Notes: generated from the sequence alone by a model not told the origin. Positions 11,866-24,135 are shown, numbered from the stretch's first letter. The stretch: 64,000 nt of DNA from Laburnicola sp. R22_1 (GCA_014281115.1 JACONQ010000009.1:2836387-2900386); one strand, 5' to 3'. Numbers and translations are program-made.

Positions 11866-13662
11866 TATATACACTTTAAATATAAAGTAGAATAAGTAGT
11901 AGCTAGAAAAAAAAGTCTTTATATAGCTATATAATATAGCTTCTTAATTATAATACTTAGAATAATTATTTTTAGCTTATAAATCTTCTAGATATATTGT
12001 AAAATATATTTAGAATAACTTTTAATATGTTTTAGTAAGCTTAAAGAAGAGGAAAAGTGTTTAAGACTAGGTAAAAGATAAGAAGAGTACTATTACTACT
12101 TTAGGTCTTATTTAGGCTCTTAGCTATATTAAAAAGAGTATTAGAATATATTCGAATTATATTCTAATACTGCTAAGTAGGCTAGAAATAAATTTTATGG
12201 AACTAAATAATTTCTTTCTCTTCTTATAGTAATTGCTATATTAGTGTCTCTAGAATATATTTAGAATATTATACTAATATATTCTAGTTTAAAAAAGATA
12301 GACCTTTAGAATCTAAAGAAGCTTAATATCTATAATAGATTTAGAAGTAGACTTAATTATTATATACTATCTATAATTAGTAAGAGATTCTTTAGAAACT
12401 AGAAAAGAGAAATAAGTAAGTATATCTAAATTAATTTAGGTATAGGCTAAAATATATTTAGAATATAAATAAAAACTATTTAAGGTAGCTAAGATAGCTA
12501 AAAGTCTAATTATAATTTTAGATAATAATAATTAAGGACCTAAGACTACCTTTTAGCTTCTTAGGATATATAAAAAGTTAAAAAATAAGCTTAAAACCTA
12601 AAGAAGGCTCTTAGTTATAATTAAGATTAATAGTATAATTATCTCTATTAGTGTAGTTGTCTCTAATTAGATTCTTACTAGTACTAATACTAGGGCTAAG
12701 ATATATCTTACTAAAACTTATTTATATTATATTCTAAATATATATTAGTAGTATATACTTAATTTAAGAGTAGATTCTCTTATTAAATTAGTAACTATAA
12801 GTTAAAAAAGTTTAATTAAAATTAAAAAAATCAAACTAGTATTAAATAGAGAGAGGCTTTAGTTTAAAAAGGAGAAAATTAAGTTTAAAAGAATATAAAA
12901 TAGATAGTAGTGTTAGTAAAAACCTATTTCTAATATATTCTAAACTTGTTTTAGTTAGCCTTAAAAAGTCTAATATTTAATTACGCATTTTTACTTTAAT
13001 TTTTTCTTTTAAACTACTCTTACGCAACTATAAACCTACATCTTAAAGAGTTTACACATATAAAAATATATTTAGACACTATATTAATAGTATAAAGACT
13101 AGAAAACACTTTTAGAAAGTATACCTAAGTTTGCCACTAATAATAAGAGCGAATATAATATTCTAATAGAAAAAGTCTTTTATAGAGCCTCTTTTAGAAA
13201 GGAATCTTCCTAGCTATATAGTATAAGACTTTTTAAATTTATTTTAAACGTGTTTTAACTTTAATAGAAAAATTTAAAATCTAGAGCACCCTTATAACCT
13301 ATCTTAAACGCTATTATACCTATACGCTAATTTTAAAGATTACTATTAGATAAAGTAGCACTTTTAAGCTTTTTAAAGCTTAGAAGCTATACTAAGCTTT
13401 TTAGGACCTTAAATATATTCTAAATATAATTAGAATATATTTAATTAACACCTAGCCTCCTCCCTAGAAGTAGCCTAAGAAGCAGCCTAAGAAGTAGCCT
13501 AAGAAGCAGCCTAAGAAGTAGCCTAAGAAGTAGCCTAAGAAGTAGCCTAAGAAGTAGCCTAAGAAGTAGCCTAAGCAGCCTAAGGAGCAGCCTAAGGAGT
13601 AGCCTAAGGAGTAGATTAAAGCTCTATAATATAAGGTAAGTAACCTAAAGTGTTAGTAGAAG
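11866..13662. other. AT-rich RIP-decayed tract
   Basis: No intact gene. It carries frequent ATATTTAGAATA-type motifs and a 12-bp minisatellite near its right end. Confidence 0.65.
13462..13612 (+). repeat. 12-bp minisatellite, about 12 units
   Basis: Tandem units of the form GTAGCCTAAGAA / GCAGCCTAAGAA, drifting to GGAGCAGCCTAA at the right end. Read in one + frame it gives Pro-Lys-Lys-Gln repeats, with TAG where CAG has been lost. It could be the remnant of a repeat-containing protein inside the decayed tract, but nothing around it confirms a gene. Confidence 0.85.
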
Positions 13663-13978
13663 TGTCAGATATAGGGGTATTCTTGATGAGATGAGATGGG
13701 AAGTGGTATGGTTGATTGATTGATATTTTTTCCTTGTTCCTCCTGGAGAAGCTCGGCTATCGCGAGAAGTATCTATCTAGTGCCAAGACACACTAGTACT
13801 ATTTGGGATAGTACAGGGGCAGTGCAAAATAGTGGTGCGCCGGCCTCTTTTGATTTTACAGTAAAAATACTGTGATTTACACTAATTGTCAGTGTGTATA
13901 GACCATATAATCGGACACACCTACCCACCGTAATTCATAGTGAAATCACAGTGATTTACAGGGACTGTCTATCTGACA
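13663..13978 (-). repeat. Solo LTR, family D variant, reverse orientation (316 bp)
   Basis: On the minus strand it starts TGTCAGATAGACAG and ends with a TGACA-type terminus like the copies at 11574 and 25755, but it is 24 bp longer and diverged. A perfect target duplication AGAAG flanks it (13658-13662 and 13979-13983), so it is an independent insertion, not one arm of an element with 11574. Confidence 0.93.
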
Positions 13979-16050
13979 AGAAGAAAGGCAAAGTAAGATA
14001 ATTAAATATATTCTAAATATATTTCTAATATATTTTAGGTTAACTTTAATAAATATTATTAAATCCTTTGCTAAAAGAGATACCTAATACCCTATTTAAT
14101 CTATACTAAGGAGGGTAAGTGAGTTTACTCTATAAAGGAAAACTATAGGAATAAAATAGTATTTTAAGTTTAGAATATATTTTTTTACTTTTTTATTTAA
14201 TTACTTTATATAAAAACTTTACTTAGAGAAACTTTATAGTAGTATAAAGGAAATAGATTTATAAATATATACTAGAATATGGTTATACTATCTATAACCT
14301 AAAGTGCCTAGTGTTCTTATAGTAGTTACTACTAGAAATATAGTTATCTACTATATTAATCTTAAAATTAAACTAGTAATTTTAGAATATATTTAGAATA
14401 GCTTTTAAATAAGTTTTAACTTACTTACCTTAGATATTATTACTATACTAAGCCTAATAGATATTATATAGAGTAGTCTTACCTAGAATATAGAAAATTT
14501 AAGTTATCTTAGCTAGATTATGCTATATAATATTAGTAAAATATATTTAAAATAGAATTAGAATATATTCTTACCTTGCTAGTATTAGGGTCCTAAGAGA
14601 TAATTATAGGTAGTATATAGGCTAGTATACCTAAGTCTACTATAATACGCTAGTAGCGCGCTATCTATATAGTATTCTCTAGCTTTATACGCCTATTATA
14701 CTTATTTATTAAGGCCTAGTACTATTTTAGAATATATTTAGAATAAGATTAAATTATATTTTACTAATACTTACTCTTTTAGATCTAGATAAAGGTAGTG
14801 CTAGGCTAGTTAATAGAATTATTAGTCTTAGCTACTTTTAATAAGTGCTATTTAATAATATAGATAACTAGTGTACCTTAGATGGTAAAATAAGCCTATA
14901 AAATTATTAGCACTCTTAAAATATATTTTAACTTATCCAGTAGAGATTATTACTATTATATATATATAACACTTTACCTCTATATATCTAATAATTTTCT
15001 TACTATTAGTGTTTTCTTTAAACTCTAAATAGCTCTTAGGAAGAACTATTATAGCTAGATATTTCTAGTAGGCTTATTAAAACATATTTAGAATATAATA
15101 TAAATATATTTTAAGATTTATACTTATAAAATTACTAAGGGCGGCTATAGTAGTGATAGTAGAGGTAGTAGAGGTAGAGAATTATAGAAATAGGGAAGAA
15201 AGAGCAAATATATTTAGATTTTAATTTTAACTTGTTTATAGGCGCTATTCTACGTTAGTAGGTAGAGTACGCTAGCTATATTTTAGGTTACCTAACTCTA
15301 ATTTTAAGTCAGATTAACGTGTACGTACATATAGAAAGAATGGGTCTAAAAAGGTTAACTTTTTATATAGAAGAAAGAAAGGATATTAAAAATATTCTAG
15401 ATATACTAGAGGCTAATATTAAGAAGATAAAAGTTATCTAAGTAAGTTATTTGTCTCTATAAATATAGCACTAGTTAAAACCCTTTCGCCGCTTATGTGC
15501 TAAAAGAGATTCCTTAATATATAAGGTATAGTATTAACTATTATATCTTATAAAACTTAATAAAATACTCTAATAGCTTAGAAGCCATACTAGCCTTAAT
15601 AAACTAAATCTTCTTTTTATAAAGTGTAAAGTCTCTATTTACTATTACTATAGCTTTAATGTATTCTAGCTAACTATAAGTTGTATTACTTTAAGGTGTC
15701 TCTAAAATATCTTACTTTTAGTAGAACTAATAAGTTAAATGTTTATTAACAAAAATTATATTAAGAAAACTATGAAGCGGATAAAGGTATACTTGCTACC
15801 CTAGTAGTTACAACTACTTATCTACTATAGAGCAACCATCCTAATAATAAATTACTATTGGCAAGGCTGCTACTTATTTATACATATAGAACAGATTTAA
15901 ATTTTAATCTACTTTTTAAGAGATATAATATTACGGAGATTATTAACACAGTATGTTTTTTATATTATCGTATAATCTAAACTATATTGGCGAGACTGTA
16001 ATTTCTCCTATATATAAACGCTAATACTTACTTCATAGAATATATCCTGC
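13979..16050. other. AT-rich RIP-decayed tract
   Basis: About 2.1 kb with no recognisable gene. It includes many ATATTTAGAATA-type motifs. Base composition returns to normal near 16020. Confidence 0.65.
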
Positions 16051-17014
16051 CATGCGATGCTTATTGCGAGAAATCCAAATGTGTCTCTACCACTGGCCAC
16101 CTCCATCTCTGCGTGTAGTGAGAGCCTAAAACTCCTCGATAACCTAATGGCCCACTATCCATACCATACTCCGCGTTTCTCTGAGTTTTTACTTCCGATC
16201 CTCAAGATACTTAATAAGGTTACCATCCCTTCACCTCCCCTACAGCCCCCTATATCGTGCCTGATCAACTCGCTCGTCCACCTCGAGCTCGCGGACACAA
16301 ATACTCGAAATTTCGAACAGGATCCTTTGTTTCCACGGTTTAATAGTAACATAAATATGGATCGATTGGTCTATATCTGTGATCTCGCTACCTAGGCTTA
16401 CAATGACGAGGAAATGGATAAACATGTCTCGCCGCTTGTGCAAGCTTTCCTACGAATTGCGGAGCTTGCCCCACCCGGTCCGAAAGCACGTTTACATGCG
16501 CTCCTTCTGCCGTCCAACGCAGATTGAGAAAGGGTGCTTGGTACAGGCGACTCCTTACTGGCAAGGCTATTGAGGCTTTCTGCTGCACTGGCAGCACCTA
16601 ATCTCAGACAACTTGTTCCAGCCTTACTCTTCGAACTCTCCGACAAAGACGTACAATGGTTCGTGCACAATATTGGGTATCGATATGCGGCTGGTTTTCT
16701 GCAGCTCAATGGCCTACAACTCGCATTGGGTGCACTAGATGACGATGCTGGGGGTGGAAACAACGACAACGGCACAAAAGCAGACGTCGAAACCTTTTAA
16801 GTCAATCCTATTACGGGCCAGGCACGAGACATGGAACCGAAGCTTCACATACCAGAGATGACTGATGAAGAGAAGGAGCGTGAAGCAGAGCGGCTCTAGC
16901 CTTTTTCTGTCTTTCTTTCCTGACTTTACCCAGGTTCCGAGCAACCGGGGTTGTAGACGTTGAGAACCCGGTAGCTCAAGCCGTGCGTGAAGGTCGATTT
17001 GAGGAACTCGACTA
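16051..17014 (+). pseudogene. Ric8/synembryn gene relic (C-terminal part)
   Basis: In life Ric8 (synembryn) is a cytosolic chaperone and exchange factor for G-protein alpha subunits. Here one + frame resembles the C-terminal part of fungal Ric8: a region with LLLPSNADRERVLGTGDSL, then LVPALLFELSDKDVQWFVHN, then MTDEEKEREAERL. In-frame stops occur at 16393 (TAG), about 16525 (TGA for CGA), 16798 (TAA) and near 16898. The end motif (VVDVENPVAQAVREGRFEEL) at 16935-17010 lies past a short disrupted stretch. The N-terminal part is absent: the relic begins where the AT-rich tract ends. Identity rests on motif memory, not on a search. The rest of the family is normally single-copy, so the working gene presumably lies elsewhere. 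Confidence 0.75.
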
Positions 17015-17099
17015 AGCTGGAGCTAACATTAGAATGCGGGAGGTGGATGGCAGGAGATACCCTTGAGATCCATAGCGCAGCTAACTTGTTGTTCGTATT

Positions 17100-17475
17100 G
17101 AGAAACCGGCAAACAACGTATCAATCGCTCAATTCAAGGGAAACCTTGCGTTCCTAACCTCCAACGTCCGGCCCCTCAGCGCGACACCACTCCTCTTCAC
17201 CTCTTACTCGCGCCAAATCCAATGGCACTCAACTCATCCAAGACCTCGGCGACATGGTGAATGCCACTGCAACTCGCGAAGTCGCAGTCGCATCTCAGAT
17301 AAGACTAATTAACCTCAACGCCACATCGCGCAAGTAAGTGCAAGCAATAGGCTCCGCAGATGCGGATAGGTACAATTTAGTTAAAGGAGATAGAACGCAT
17401 CTTAATACGCACAAAAGCAATGTTTTCAGAAGGATAGAAGCTGGTTTAATTCTTAAGAGTAATAGGAATTTGGGC
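17100..17475 (+). pseudogene. GDSL/SGNH hydrolase relic, rhamnogalacturonan-acetylesterase-like
   Basis: Pieces in + frames read NLAFLTSNVRPLSATPLLFT, then DLGDMVNATATREVAV and ATSRKYVQAIG-like residues, then NLVKGDRTHLNTHKSNVF. The last resembles the conserved block V Asp-x-x-His (DRTHLN) of fungal SGNH hydrolases related to rhamnogalacturonan acetylesterase, which ends close to the C-terminus, as here. The N-terminal part with the catalytic Ser is missing, and frame changes and a stop separate the pieces. Together with the Ric8 relic it shows the left flank of the gene island to be a decaying genic region. Confidence 0.55.
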
Positions 17476-18057
17476 CAGTAGATTACGAAGAATGCGACGC
17501 GTAGCCATCTGATTATGGAGGGTGTGTACGCTTGAGTATCCACTAGACGACTCTGGAGTATACGAATTTTACATTTCCGTTGGCTGAGCCGTGCATTACA
17601 GATGTGGAAATTAAGCATTACTTGTGCCACAATGTCAGTCGTGTCGCGCGTTAGCGTACCAGTATGCGCTCTAAGTACACGACGGGGCCAATCAGCGAGG
17701 CGTCCGAGATGCGCACTGCCACAGAATAGTATGCTTGGACCCAACGCAGAGCAGAAAGGTTTGATTGCGTGGGTATACAGTCAGCCATCAGGTACGCGTA
17801 ACTAGCGCGCATTGGTCGCAAAGCCCTTTGATGGTCCTTCACGAGATATTTGTTCCCTGCAAAGGATTGGCGCGAGTCACCCGTACCTGCTGGTTGACTG
17901 TAGTATGCGTCAGCACTGAGGTTGGCTGCGAAGCCAGCAAAATGTTCGTTCGTATAAGAGTAGCTTTCGCATTGCGGGATGAATCTGCATCCCACGAGCA
18001 GGCACCATTTCATTCATTCATTCATATCTGTTCATAGCCGACTTAACCTTTTGCACC
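17476..18057. promoter_or_regulatory. Upstream region of the TAP-like hydrolase gene
   Basis: About 580 bp of GC-normal sequence without a convincing gene; reading frames on both strands here lack recognisable features. A CATT microsatellite lies at about 18009-18027. A CT/AC-rich leader with TTGCACCATGG precedes the start codon. No specific factor site can be named. Confidence 0.45.
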
Positions 18058-19744
18058 ATGGCAGGCGCGGTACTTCTCAGTAGCTTGCTATTCGCCGCAT
18101 CATCCGCCAGTCCCACTGGCCGCGATGGTGGAAACAATACCATGGTTTACTCCTTCGACGACGTATGTTCGATCCTGTATGCCTCAATCCCATTAACAAT
18201 GCTAGGTAAAACCCTCCGCCAACCTTGAATGGACACCATGCTACGATAAATTCACCAGCGCGCGCCTCATTGTGCCCCTAGACTACGCCGACCTCGCAGC
18301 CGGCAACACAACAATCGCCTACATCAAGCTCTCCTCACCCACCCAGCCAGCCGAAGAGATTCTCTTCAACCCTGGGGGGCCCGGCGACTCCGGCATCGGC
18401 TGGGTCCTGCACAACAGCGCCGAGCTGATCAACACGCTAGGCACATCGTACAACCTCGTCGGTTTCGATCCCCGCGGTGTGAACAACAGCGGGCCGAGTC
18501 TGAGCTGCTTCCCAGACGATCCCGCACCAGAGGAGCTTTTCGCCAGCCAGTTTAAAAGGCCCATCAACTCCCAGTCTCCTGAGTCTGTGGCGCGTGCATT
18601 CGAGATCGTGGGCGCGTGGGGCGATTGGTGCTCGGGTGCGCATCGCAATGGGACGGCGAAGTACGCTGGCACTGTGGCCGCGGCGAGGGATATGCTCAAC
18701 TATGCCGAAAAAAAGGCTGTTGGAGAAGGAAAGAAAGCTGAGCAGGCCAAGCTATGGTATTGGGGTATCAGCTACGGCAGTGTTCTGGGTGCGACGTACG
18801 CGACGTTTTTCCCGGATCGCATAGGAAGAATGATCTTGGATGGCGTGGTGGATGTCGAGACATACTACCATGGCGTTTTAGGTGGGCTGAGTCAGTCGGA
18901 CGAAGCGGTATTGAGCTTTGCAAAGGCCTGCCAGGCTGCGGGGAAGGATACCTGCTTGTTCTACTCCCCTACCGCGGACGAGATCGCGAAGCGTATGAGG
19001 AGGGTGCTTGAAGATCTGAGGAAAGATCCCGTTCCTGTGTCAGACCCGACCGTCAGCCCTCTACCAACACTCGTCACCTACGAGGACCTCGTCTTCTCGC
19101 TCTTCGCACCATTGTACTCCCCACTTCAAGGCTTCCCAATTCTGGCAGGTATCTTCGCGGACTTGGAAAAGCGCAATGGGTCGTCGCTCGCGTTGATGGT
19201 CCAAGCCCAGCCTCCAACTGGCCTGGATTATGGTGGTTTGATTGCATGCATGGACAACATCAATGTGCCTGGGGTGCTGCGCATCTCAACAATGACGCTA
19301 TGGGAGCAGCACATCGACGAAGTCAATAACCAGTCGCATTCGGTCGGTGATGCCTGGGCAACCGTAGCGCTGCTGTGCAGGAAGATGGACATCGTTCCAC
19401 CGGAGAGTCAACGATTCCTCCAACCGCCGGGGGCGAATGAAACGAATTTCCCAATTCTATTTCTTGGGAATACCGTTGATCCGATATCTCCAATTATCGG
19501 GTAAGTTGATGTCGTCGCGCTTCCGCACAAGAATAGGGGATGCTGATACTGCAACAGAGCACGTAAGACGTCTGGCCTGTTCCCAGGCTCTGTCTTGTTG
19601 ACCCAAGATTCGGTTGGCCACACGTCCCTCGCCGCAACCTCAGCTTGCACATCACATAATGTCCAGCAGTATTTGATGGGCACGTTGCCTCCTGCGAATA
19701 CGACTTGCGAAGTTGATAGTTTACCTTTCGTAAAGAATGCCTGA
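18058..19744 (+). CDS. Secreted alpha/beta hydrolase, TAP-like (peptidase S33 type)
   Basis: Three exons: 18058-18162, 18206-19500, 19558-19744, with GT-AG introns of 43 and 57 nt; the first has a TTAAC branch-like site. They give 528 residues. A signal peptide is evident (MAGAVLLSSLLFAASSASP). The oxyanion-loop motif NPGGPGDSG lies near residue 92 and the nucleophile elbow GISYGS places the Ser at about 224. The acid is Asp at about 460 (NTVDPISP) and the base His at about 488 (SVGHTS), inside a TAP C-terminal domain. This architecture matches secreted tripeptidyl-aminopeptidase-like hydrolases, which release short peptides from protein N-termini. The exact substrate cannot be read from sequence. 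It is convergent with the P450 gene, with 26 bp between the stops. Start chosen as the only ATG that supplies a signal peptide. Confidence 0.9.
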
Positions 19745-19770
19745 ATAAGAAATATTGGCGTCGCGCCTTT

Positions 19771-21402
19771 CTACAAGCTTTTAGACAGATTTAACACCAA
19801 TTTCTCGCCAACCGGATGCCCCAAGAAGGTATCCGCCTGTTCCATTCCGTCATCATCGACAATATTTGTGGTGTAGTTTGTGTAGATAGCTGCAACCACC
19901 ATCTTCATCACTACTAGACATTAGCTCTGCCTCTGATGCCCCACGAATAACGCGACAAGCCACGCACCACTCCTTCCGAAGGGTTCATTCCAGCTCAGAA
20001 AAAGATAAAAGGGTCACATACCTAGCACAACAAAATGCCTCCCAATACAAGTCCTCGGCCCGCTCCCAAAAGCCCAAAACCAGCGCTTCATCTCTTCCAG
20101 CCGCGCTGCATCCTCTTGCATCCAGCGCTCCGGTTCCCATGACGCAGCATTGGGGAACACCTCCTCATTGCGATGCATGCAGAGCACGGCCGTGCTTATC
20201 CGCACACCGCCTGGGACGTGGAAGCGCTGCTCAATGGTGCAGCCTCCAGGCGGTGTAATGCGGAACTGCGGCGCCTGCGACGCTGGGTAGACGCGCAGCG
20301 ATTCCTGAATGATGGCGTCGAGAAGGGGCAGGGCGTCCAGGGCTTGGAAGCTCGGCAGAAGCCGAGTCGCTTGACGACCGCTCGGATTGGCCTGTGTTCG
20401 AGAAGTGGGCTTGATGGCAGGGCGTAGCGTGGACAGCTCATGGCGCAGACGGGCTTGCAGTGATGGCTGTTTCGATAGTTCCCATTGCAAGAACGTCAGT
20501 GTGGTTTTGGTGCCTTCGGGGCCGGCCAAAAAATGGTCCAGCATCTCGGATAAGAGCCCTGGGTCGATGGCATCGTTTGCTTCTGGCGCTTTGGGAAGAC
20601 GGTTGTGGAGGGAGGCAAACACCACTGGCTCTGTTGATGGTTGCGTCATGTTCTTGTGCAATGAAGCATGTCGCACAAGCTCGCTCGCAGCCTGACAAAG
20701 TTGGAGCCCGCGGGCTTCGACCACTTGTCGGACCTTTCCACCGCCAGGGAGGCTGCGCAGGAGGGCGTCAGTATCGCGAAAAAGGTCTCGGCGTTCCCTC
20801 GTATTACAAATGGTATTTGTTGAGTTCGGGAGGCCAAACAAATACGAAGACATGAAATCTGAGCCAATGGCTCGATTGAGCTGATAGAAATCCACGGGAA
20901 CTCGGCGTTGGGCACTCGCTTCGAGGACTGGGAACAGTCTTTGAAAGATGATGGAGTCTGAGAGAAGAGACATATCCCTTGAGCTCAGGAGGTGCGACTT
21001 GGAATAGACATGGGAGAGTGCACGCCTCCGCTCTGCGTGGTCGGTGGGAGATACCATGGAAACCAGATTCGGCATCCGGTAATGCATGAACTGCTCAGCA
21101 TACCATTTTGGCTTCCTGAAGCCACCTACATAGATCTCGCGAAGGCCATCGACCGAAGCAACACTGACCTCGTTCGGCCCTAGACGAACAATGGGGCCTT
21201 TATGTTGGTGGGCTGCAAAGATGGAACGGGTTCCTTCGCGGCCACCTCTGCGGTTCCACCACATCCATAATGGACAGAACGAGACAGTAAAGTGAGCATT
21301 GGGGATCTTTGAGAGAGGCGAAAGGAACGCTGGATAGAGGATATAGCGATATCCGAGGAGCAGAAGAATAATAGAGACACCGAGTATAGAGAAAAATGTC
21401 AT
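19771..21402 (-). CDS. Cytochrome P450 monooxygenase
   Basis: Two exons on the minus strand: 21402-20022 and 19910-19771, with a 111-nt intron (starts GTATGTGAC, ends TAGTAG), giving about 506 residues. An N-terminal membrane anchor (MTFFSILGVSIILLLLGYR) is followed by a proline-containing hinge. The I-helix reads LAGPEGTKTT, the K-helix ExxR is ESLR, and the heme-binding loop is FGSGPRTCIG with the Cys as the iron ligand. The intron falls shortly after the heme loop; exon 2 supplies the usual C-terminal sheet (MKMVVAAIYTN...). It is a microsomal oxidase needing a P450 reductase. An ATG at 21462 would add 20 residues before the anchor and is less likely. The CYP family and substrate are not recognised. 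Confidence 0.9.
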
Positions 21403-21913
21403 GGTGCGGGGTTGGGCGCTACCAAAGTAGAAATGTGCCGTGCTTATCAGCTCACCCGGCATGCTCGGCTAAAATCACGCTACTGCACTCGGCCTCTTGC
21501 GGCTGATACTCAGTTTTTCTTCTTTTACCATCACTAGTGGGGCAGCAGGGGGTGGCGGATGACACACCAACCCTCCCTGAGCGACCACTGGCGGCAAAGG
21601 ACGGACGGCGCAAACGTGCAACGTCAGCTGGTTACAATATGTAACGTAGAGACGTAAACGAAACTCTCTCTCACTCTCTCTCTTCGCCTTTTACGCAGTA
21701 AAATCGAAGACCGCAAGGGGCCAAGTACGTTTTTGAATTTTGAAGAACACCGTGAGACGGAAGGAGGCCCCACATTTGCTTGCTCCTCTTTACGAGGCGG
21801 GGAAGCATGGCTTCTTAGATAAACAACTAGCTCAATTCCACAATTTATATAATTCATGATGAGTATCACAGTAGCGGCAGCTAGCCGTAGAGGGACCAAG
21901 TATAAATGCTCCC
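21403..21913. promoter_or_regulatory. Region between P450 and permease genes
   Basis: About 510 bp holding the P450 promoter on one side and the 3' end of the permease on the other. It includes a CT/GA-rich run (ACTCTCTCTCACTCTCTCTC region near 21663). No gene seen. Confidence 0.5.
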
Positions 21914-23762
21914 CTAATCGACGCGCCGAACATATGCAACTGGGCCTGTGTAGGTCTTCCGTCCCTGGAACAGATAGTAGATGACGGCCACGGCCAGAGT
22001 GAAGCCGGTCACAAGGATATTCCAGTTCATCTCAGCGGGCGTCGGGTTCTTGTTCAGCGGGAAGAAGGGAAAGACGAACGCCACAACCAGAAAACACAAT
22101 GCGATGGTGTTGACAGCCAACCCAGCTCGGCCCAAACTGAATCGGCATGGCAAGAGCGGCTCACCGACAAGGCGCTTTCTGAAGATGCATGAGATGGCCA
22201 AGATATAGGAGCCGACAGTACCGACTTGGCCGATGGAAATGATCACGTTGAAAGCAATGGATGAGCCGATGATGATGAGGCTGAGCAGCGTAGTGATGGT
22301 CAGTGTCGCGATGACGGCATTCAGGGGAATGTCCCAGCCAGTCGGGACCTACGACAGTCAGTTCTGCTCGTGCTTCGATTCAAGCAACGTACCCGTGAAA
22401 GCCATGATGAGGCAGGAAGGCCTTGGTCTCGGGCGAAGGCAAAGAGCTGGCGCGAGACTGTCGTCGCCAGGTTGACGGCAGCGAAGAGAAGTAAAGTAGC
22501 GACCAAGGCCGTCAGGACGGAGGTCCCTTTGCGGGACTGCGTGGCGTTGAAGATGACTTGAATATACGGCTGCCCGGTAGGGGTGGACAGGATGTCTTCG
22601 ACGTCTCCAAGCGTGGACATGACGGTGATGGTCATGATGAAGCCGAGCGAGTAGTTTAGAATGGCGGTCGCAACCATGGATCTGGGAAGCGCCCACGATG
22701 CGTCCTTGAGCTCTTCAGACAGATGGCACGCCGAGTCGGCCCCGATCAGGGTAATGACAGGCCCGGTCAATCCCACAAGACACGAGAGGCCGATGTTTCC
22801 CCAGCCACCGTTGTCTTGGAATTCGGTGAAGACGATCTTGGGATCCGATCGGGGAGCCAGGACCCAGAGAACAACGACGAAGGTGACAAAGCCGAAGACA
22901 TGGAGGATCACGACAATGCCTTCCATGAACGGGAGCGTCCGGACCAGGACCGTGTTCCAAAAGATGGCGAACAAAGCGACGGCGATGCAAAGGAGCGTAC
23001 TGTGCCAGCCTTTGATCGTGTAGTCTTCGATGTTCAAGACGATCAACCCTTGAAGCTGCTGAGTGACAGCAAAGCAAGTGCTTGCCATGGCTGCCTGCCA
23101 GCCGATGACGGAAAACCATCCTGGCCGAGTCAGCCGTCTCCTGTGCTCGCCTCCAACGTGGGCTACTCACCGGTGATGTAGCTCAAAAACTTCTGCCGTT
23201 TTGGCGGCGCGAATTCGGAAACCCAATGGTACTGGCCTCCTGCGGTCGGTGCCCTGTCCGGTCAGCTACACGCTCACTGTATAGAGTAGCAGCATAGGAG
23301 TCTCACATGGAAGCCATCTCGGCCAGCGAGAGCACGACGAAGAACATGCCGAAGCAGACGGTCAAGAAGAGCCAGATGCCGCCCGCGGTGCCGCCATTCA
23401 ACAAAGAGAGGCCGACGATGCTGAGTTCACTGTGTCAATCGCGCACAATGTCACCTGGACGGAGCGACGTACACGAGCGCATATTCCCAAGTGCATCCCA
23501 TGACGACGGAATACCCGAAAATGGAGGAGATGCGGAAGTTGCGCTGGGTATAGCGGTTAGACGAGCGGATGGTTCGGAGAATTACAGAAGGGCCACATAC
23601 TCTCAACTGCTGCAACTTGCCCATGCGATGCATGTCCTCGCCATCTTGCGCAGTCCCTCCCTTGGTGTAGACGACGGGATCACCGCCGGACACTTCATAC
23701 TCGCTATGGTTGGCATGGGCGGCGGACGGTTTGGCGTCGCCCAGAGATGGGTTGGGCATCAT
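21914..23762 (-). CDS. Amino-acid/choline-type permease (APC superfamily)
   Basis: Six exons on the minus strand: 23762-23601, 23543-23473, 23420-23307, 23253-23171, 23120-22393, 22348-21914. All five introns (57, 52, 53, 50 and 44 nt) are GT-AG, and the exons sum to 1593 nt, 530 residues. The protein is strongly hydrophobic with about twelve membrane segments. It carries family landmarks: SLLNGGTAGGIW, SLAEMASMAPTAGGQYHW, a segment with ACHLSEELKDASWALPRSMV, and FARDQGLPASSWLSRV. These match fungal APC permeases of the GABA/choline-transport type. The substrate cannot be fixed from sequence. The ATG at 23762 was chosen because the sequence after it resembles typical family N-termini; an ATG at 23837 is also open. 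It is divergent from the rhodopsin-domain gene. Confidence 0.88.
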
Positions 23763-24135
23763 TTCCGGATGCGCCTTTGGGATGAGACGGAAGGGACGAG
23801 TATTTTTAACGAGGTTGTCGGGGGGAGCAAAACCCAAGAGAACGGTATCGAATGACTGGGACGGTGCAGGGAAAGGCGGCCTTCATAATGTTGGGACGGA
23901 AGCGGGGCGGAACGAAAGGGAGCGAAATTGGATCCCATGCATGCTGCAGCAGGGGCCGGCTGCCATCACATTATGGCGCGCCTGATTGGGGCTGAACACG
24001 ATGGTGAGCAATATTGGCACAAATCCCTCTGCGAGCTTCTGCTACAGATATTCTGGACCTACATCTCAACTCCTCCAAAACTTCCCAATTATCGTACGGA
24101 GGGTTGGTGCCCTGCTTCATCAGATAGATGCGCCC
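23763..24135. promoter_or_regulatory. Shared divergent promoter region
   Basis: 373 bp between the start codons of the permease (minus) and the rhodopsin-domain gene (plus). It must hold both promoters, so the two genes may be co-regulated (inference). Frames through it are shadows. Confidence 0.6.

Noticed and set aside
11574..13978. One LTR element or inverted-repeat transposon bounded by the copies at 11574 and 13663
   Set aside because: The two are in opposite orientation and each has its own distinct perfect target duplication (TATAT and AGAAG), so they are independent insertions.
17295..18037. Minus-strand frames of 120-149 codons upstream of the hydrolase
   Set aside because: No recognisable domain, no good start context, and they overlap the GDSL relic on the other strand.
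20173..20915. Several open frames on both strands
   Set aside because: All are shadows of the P450 coding sequence, which has a continuous domain series on the minus strand.
22358..23181. Open frames opposite and overlapping the permease gene
   Set aside because: Shadows in GC-rich coding sequence; only the spliced minus-strand reading gives transporter motifs.
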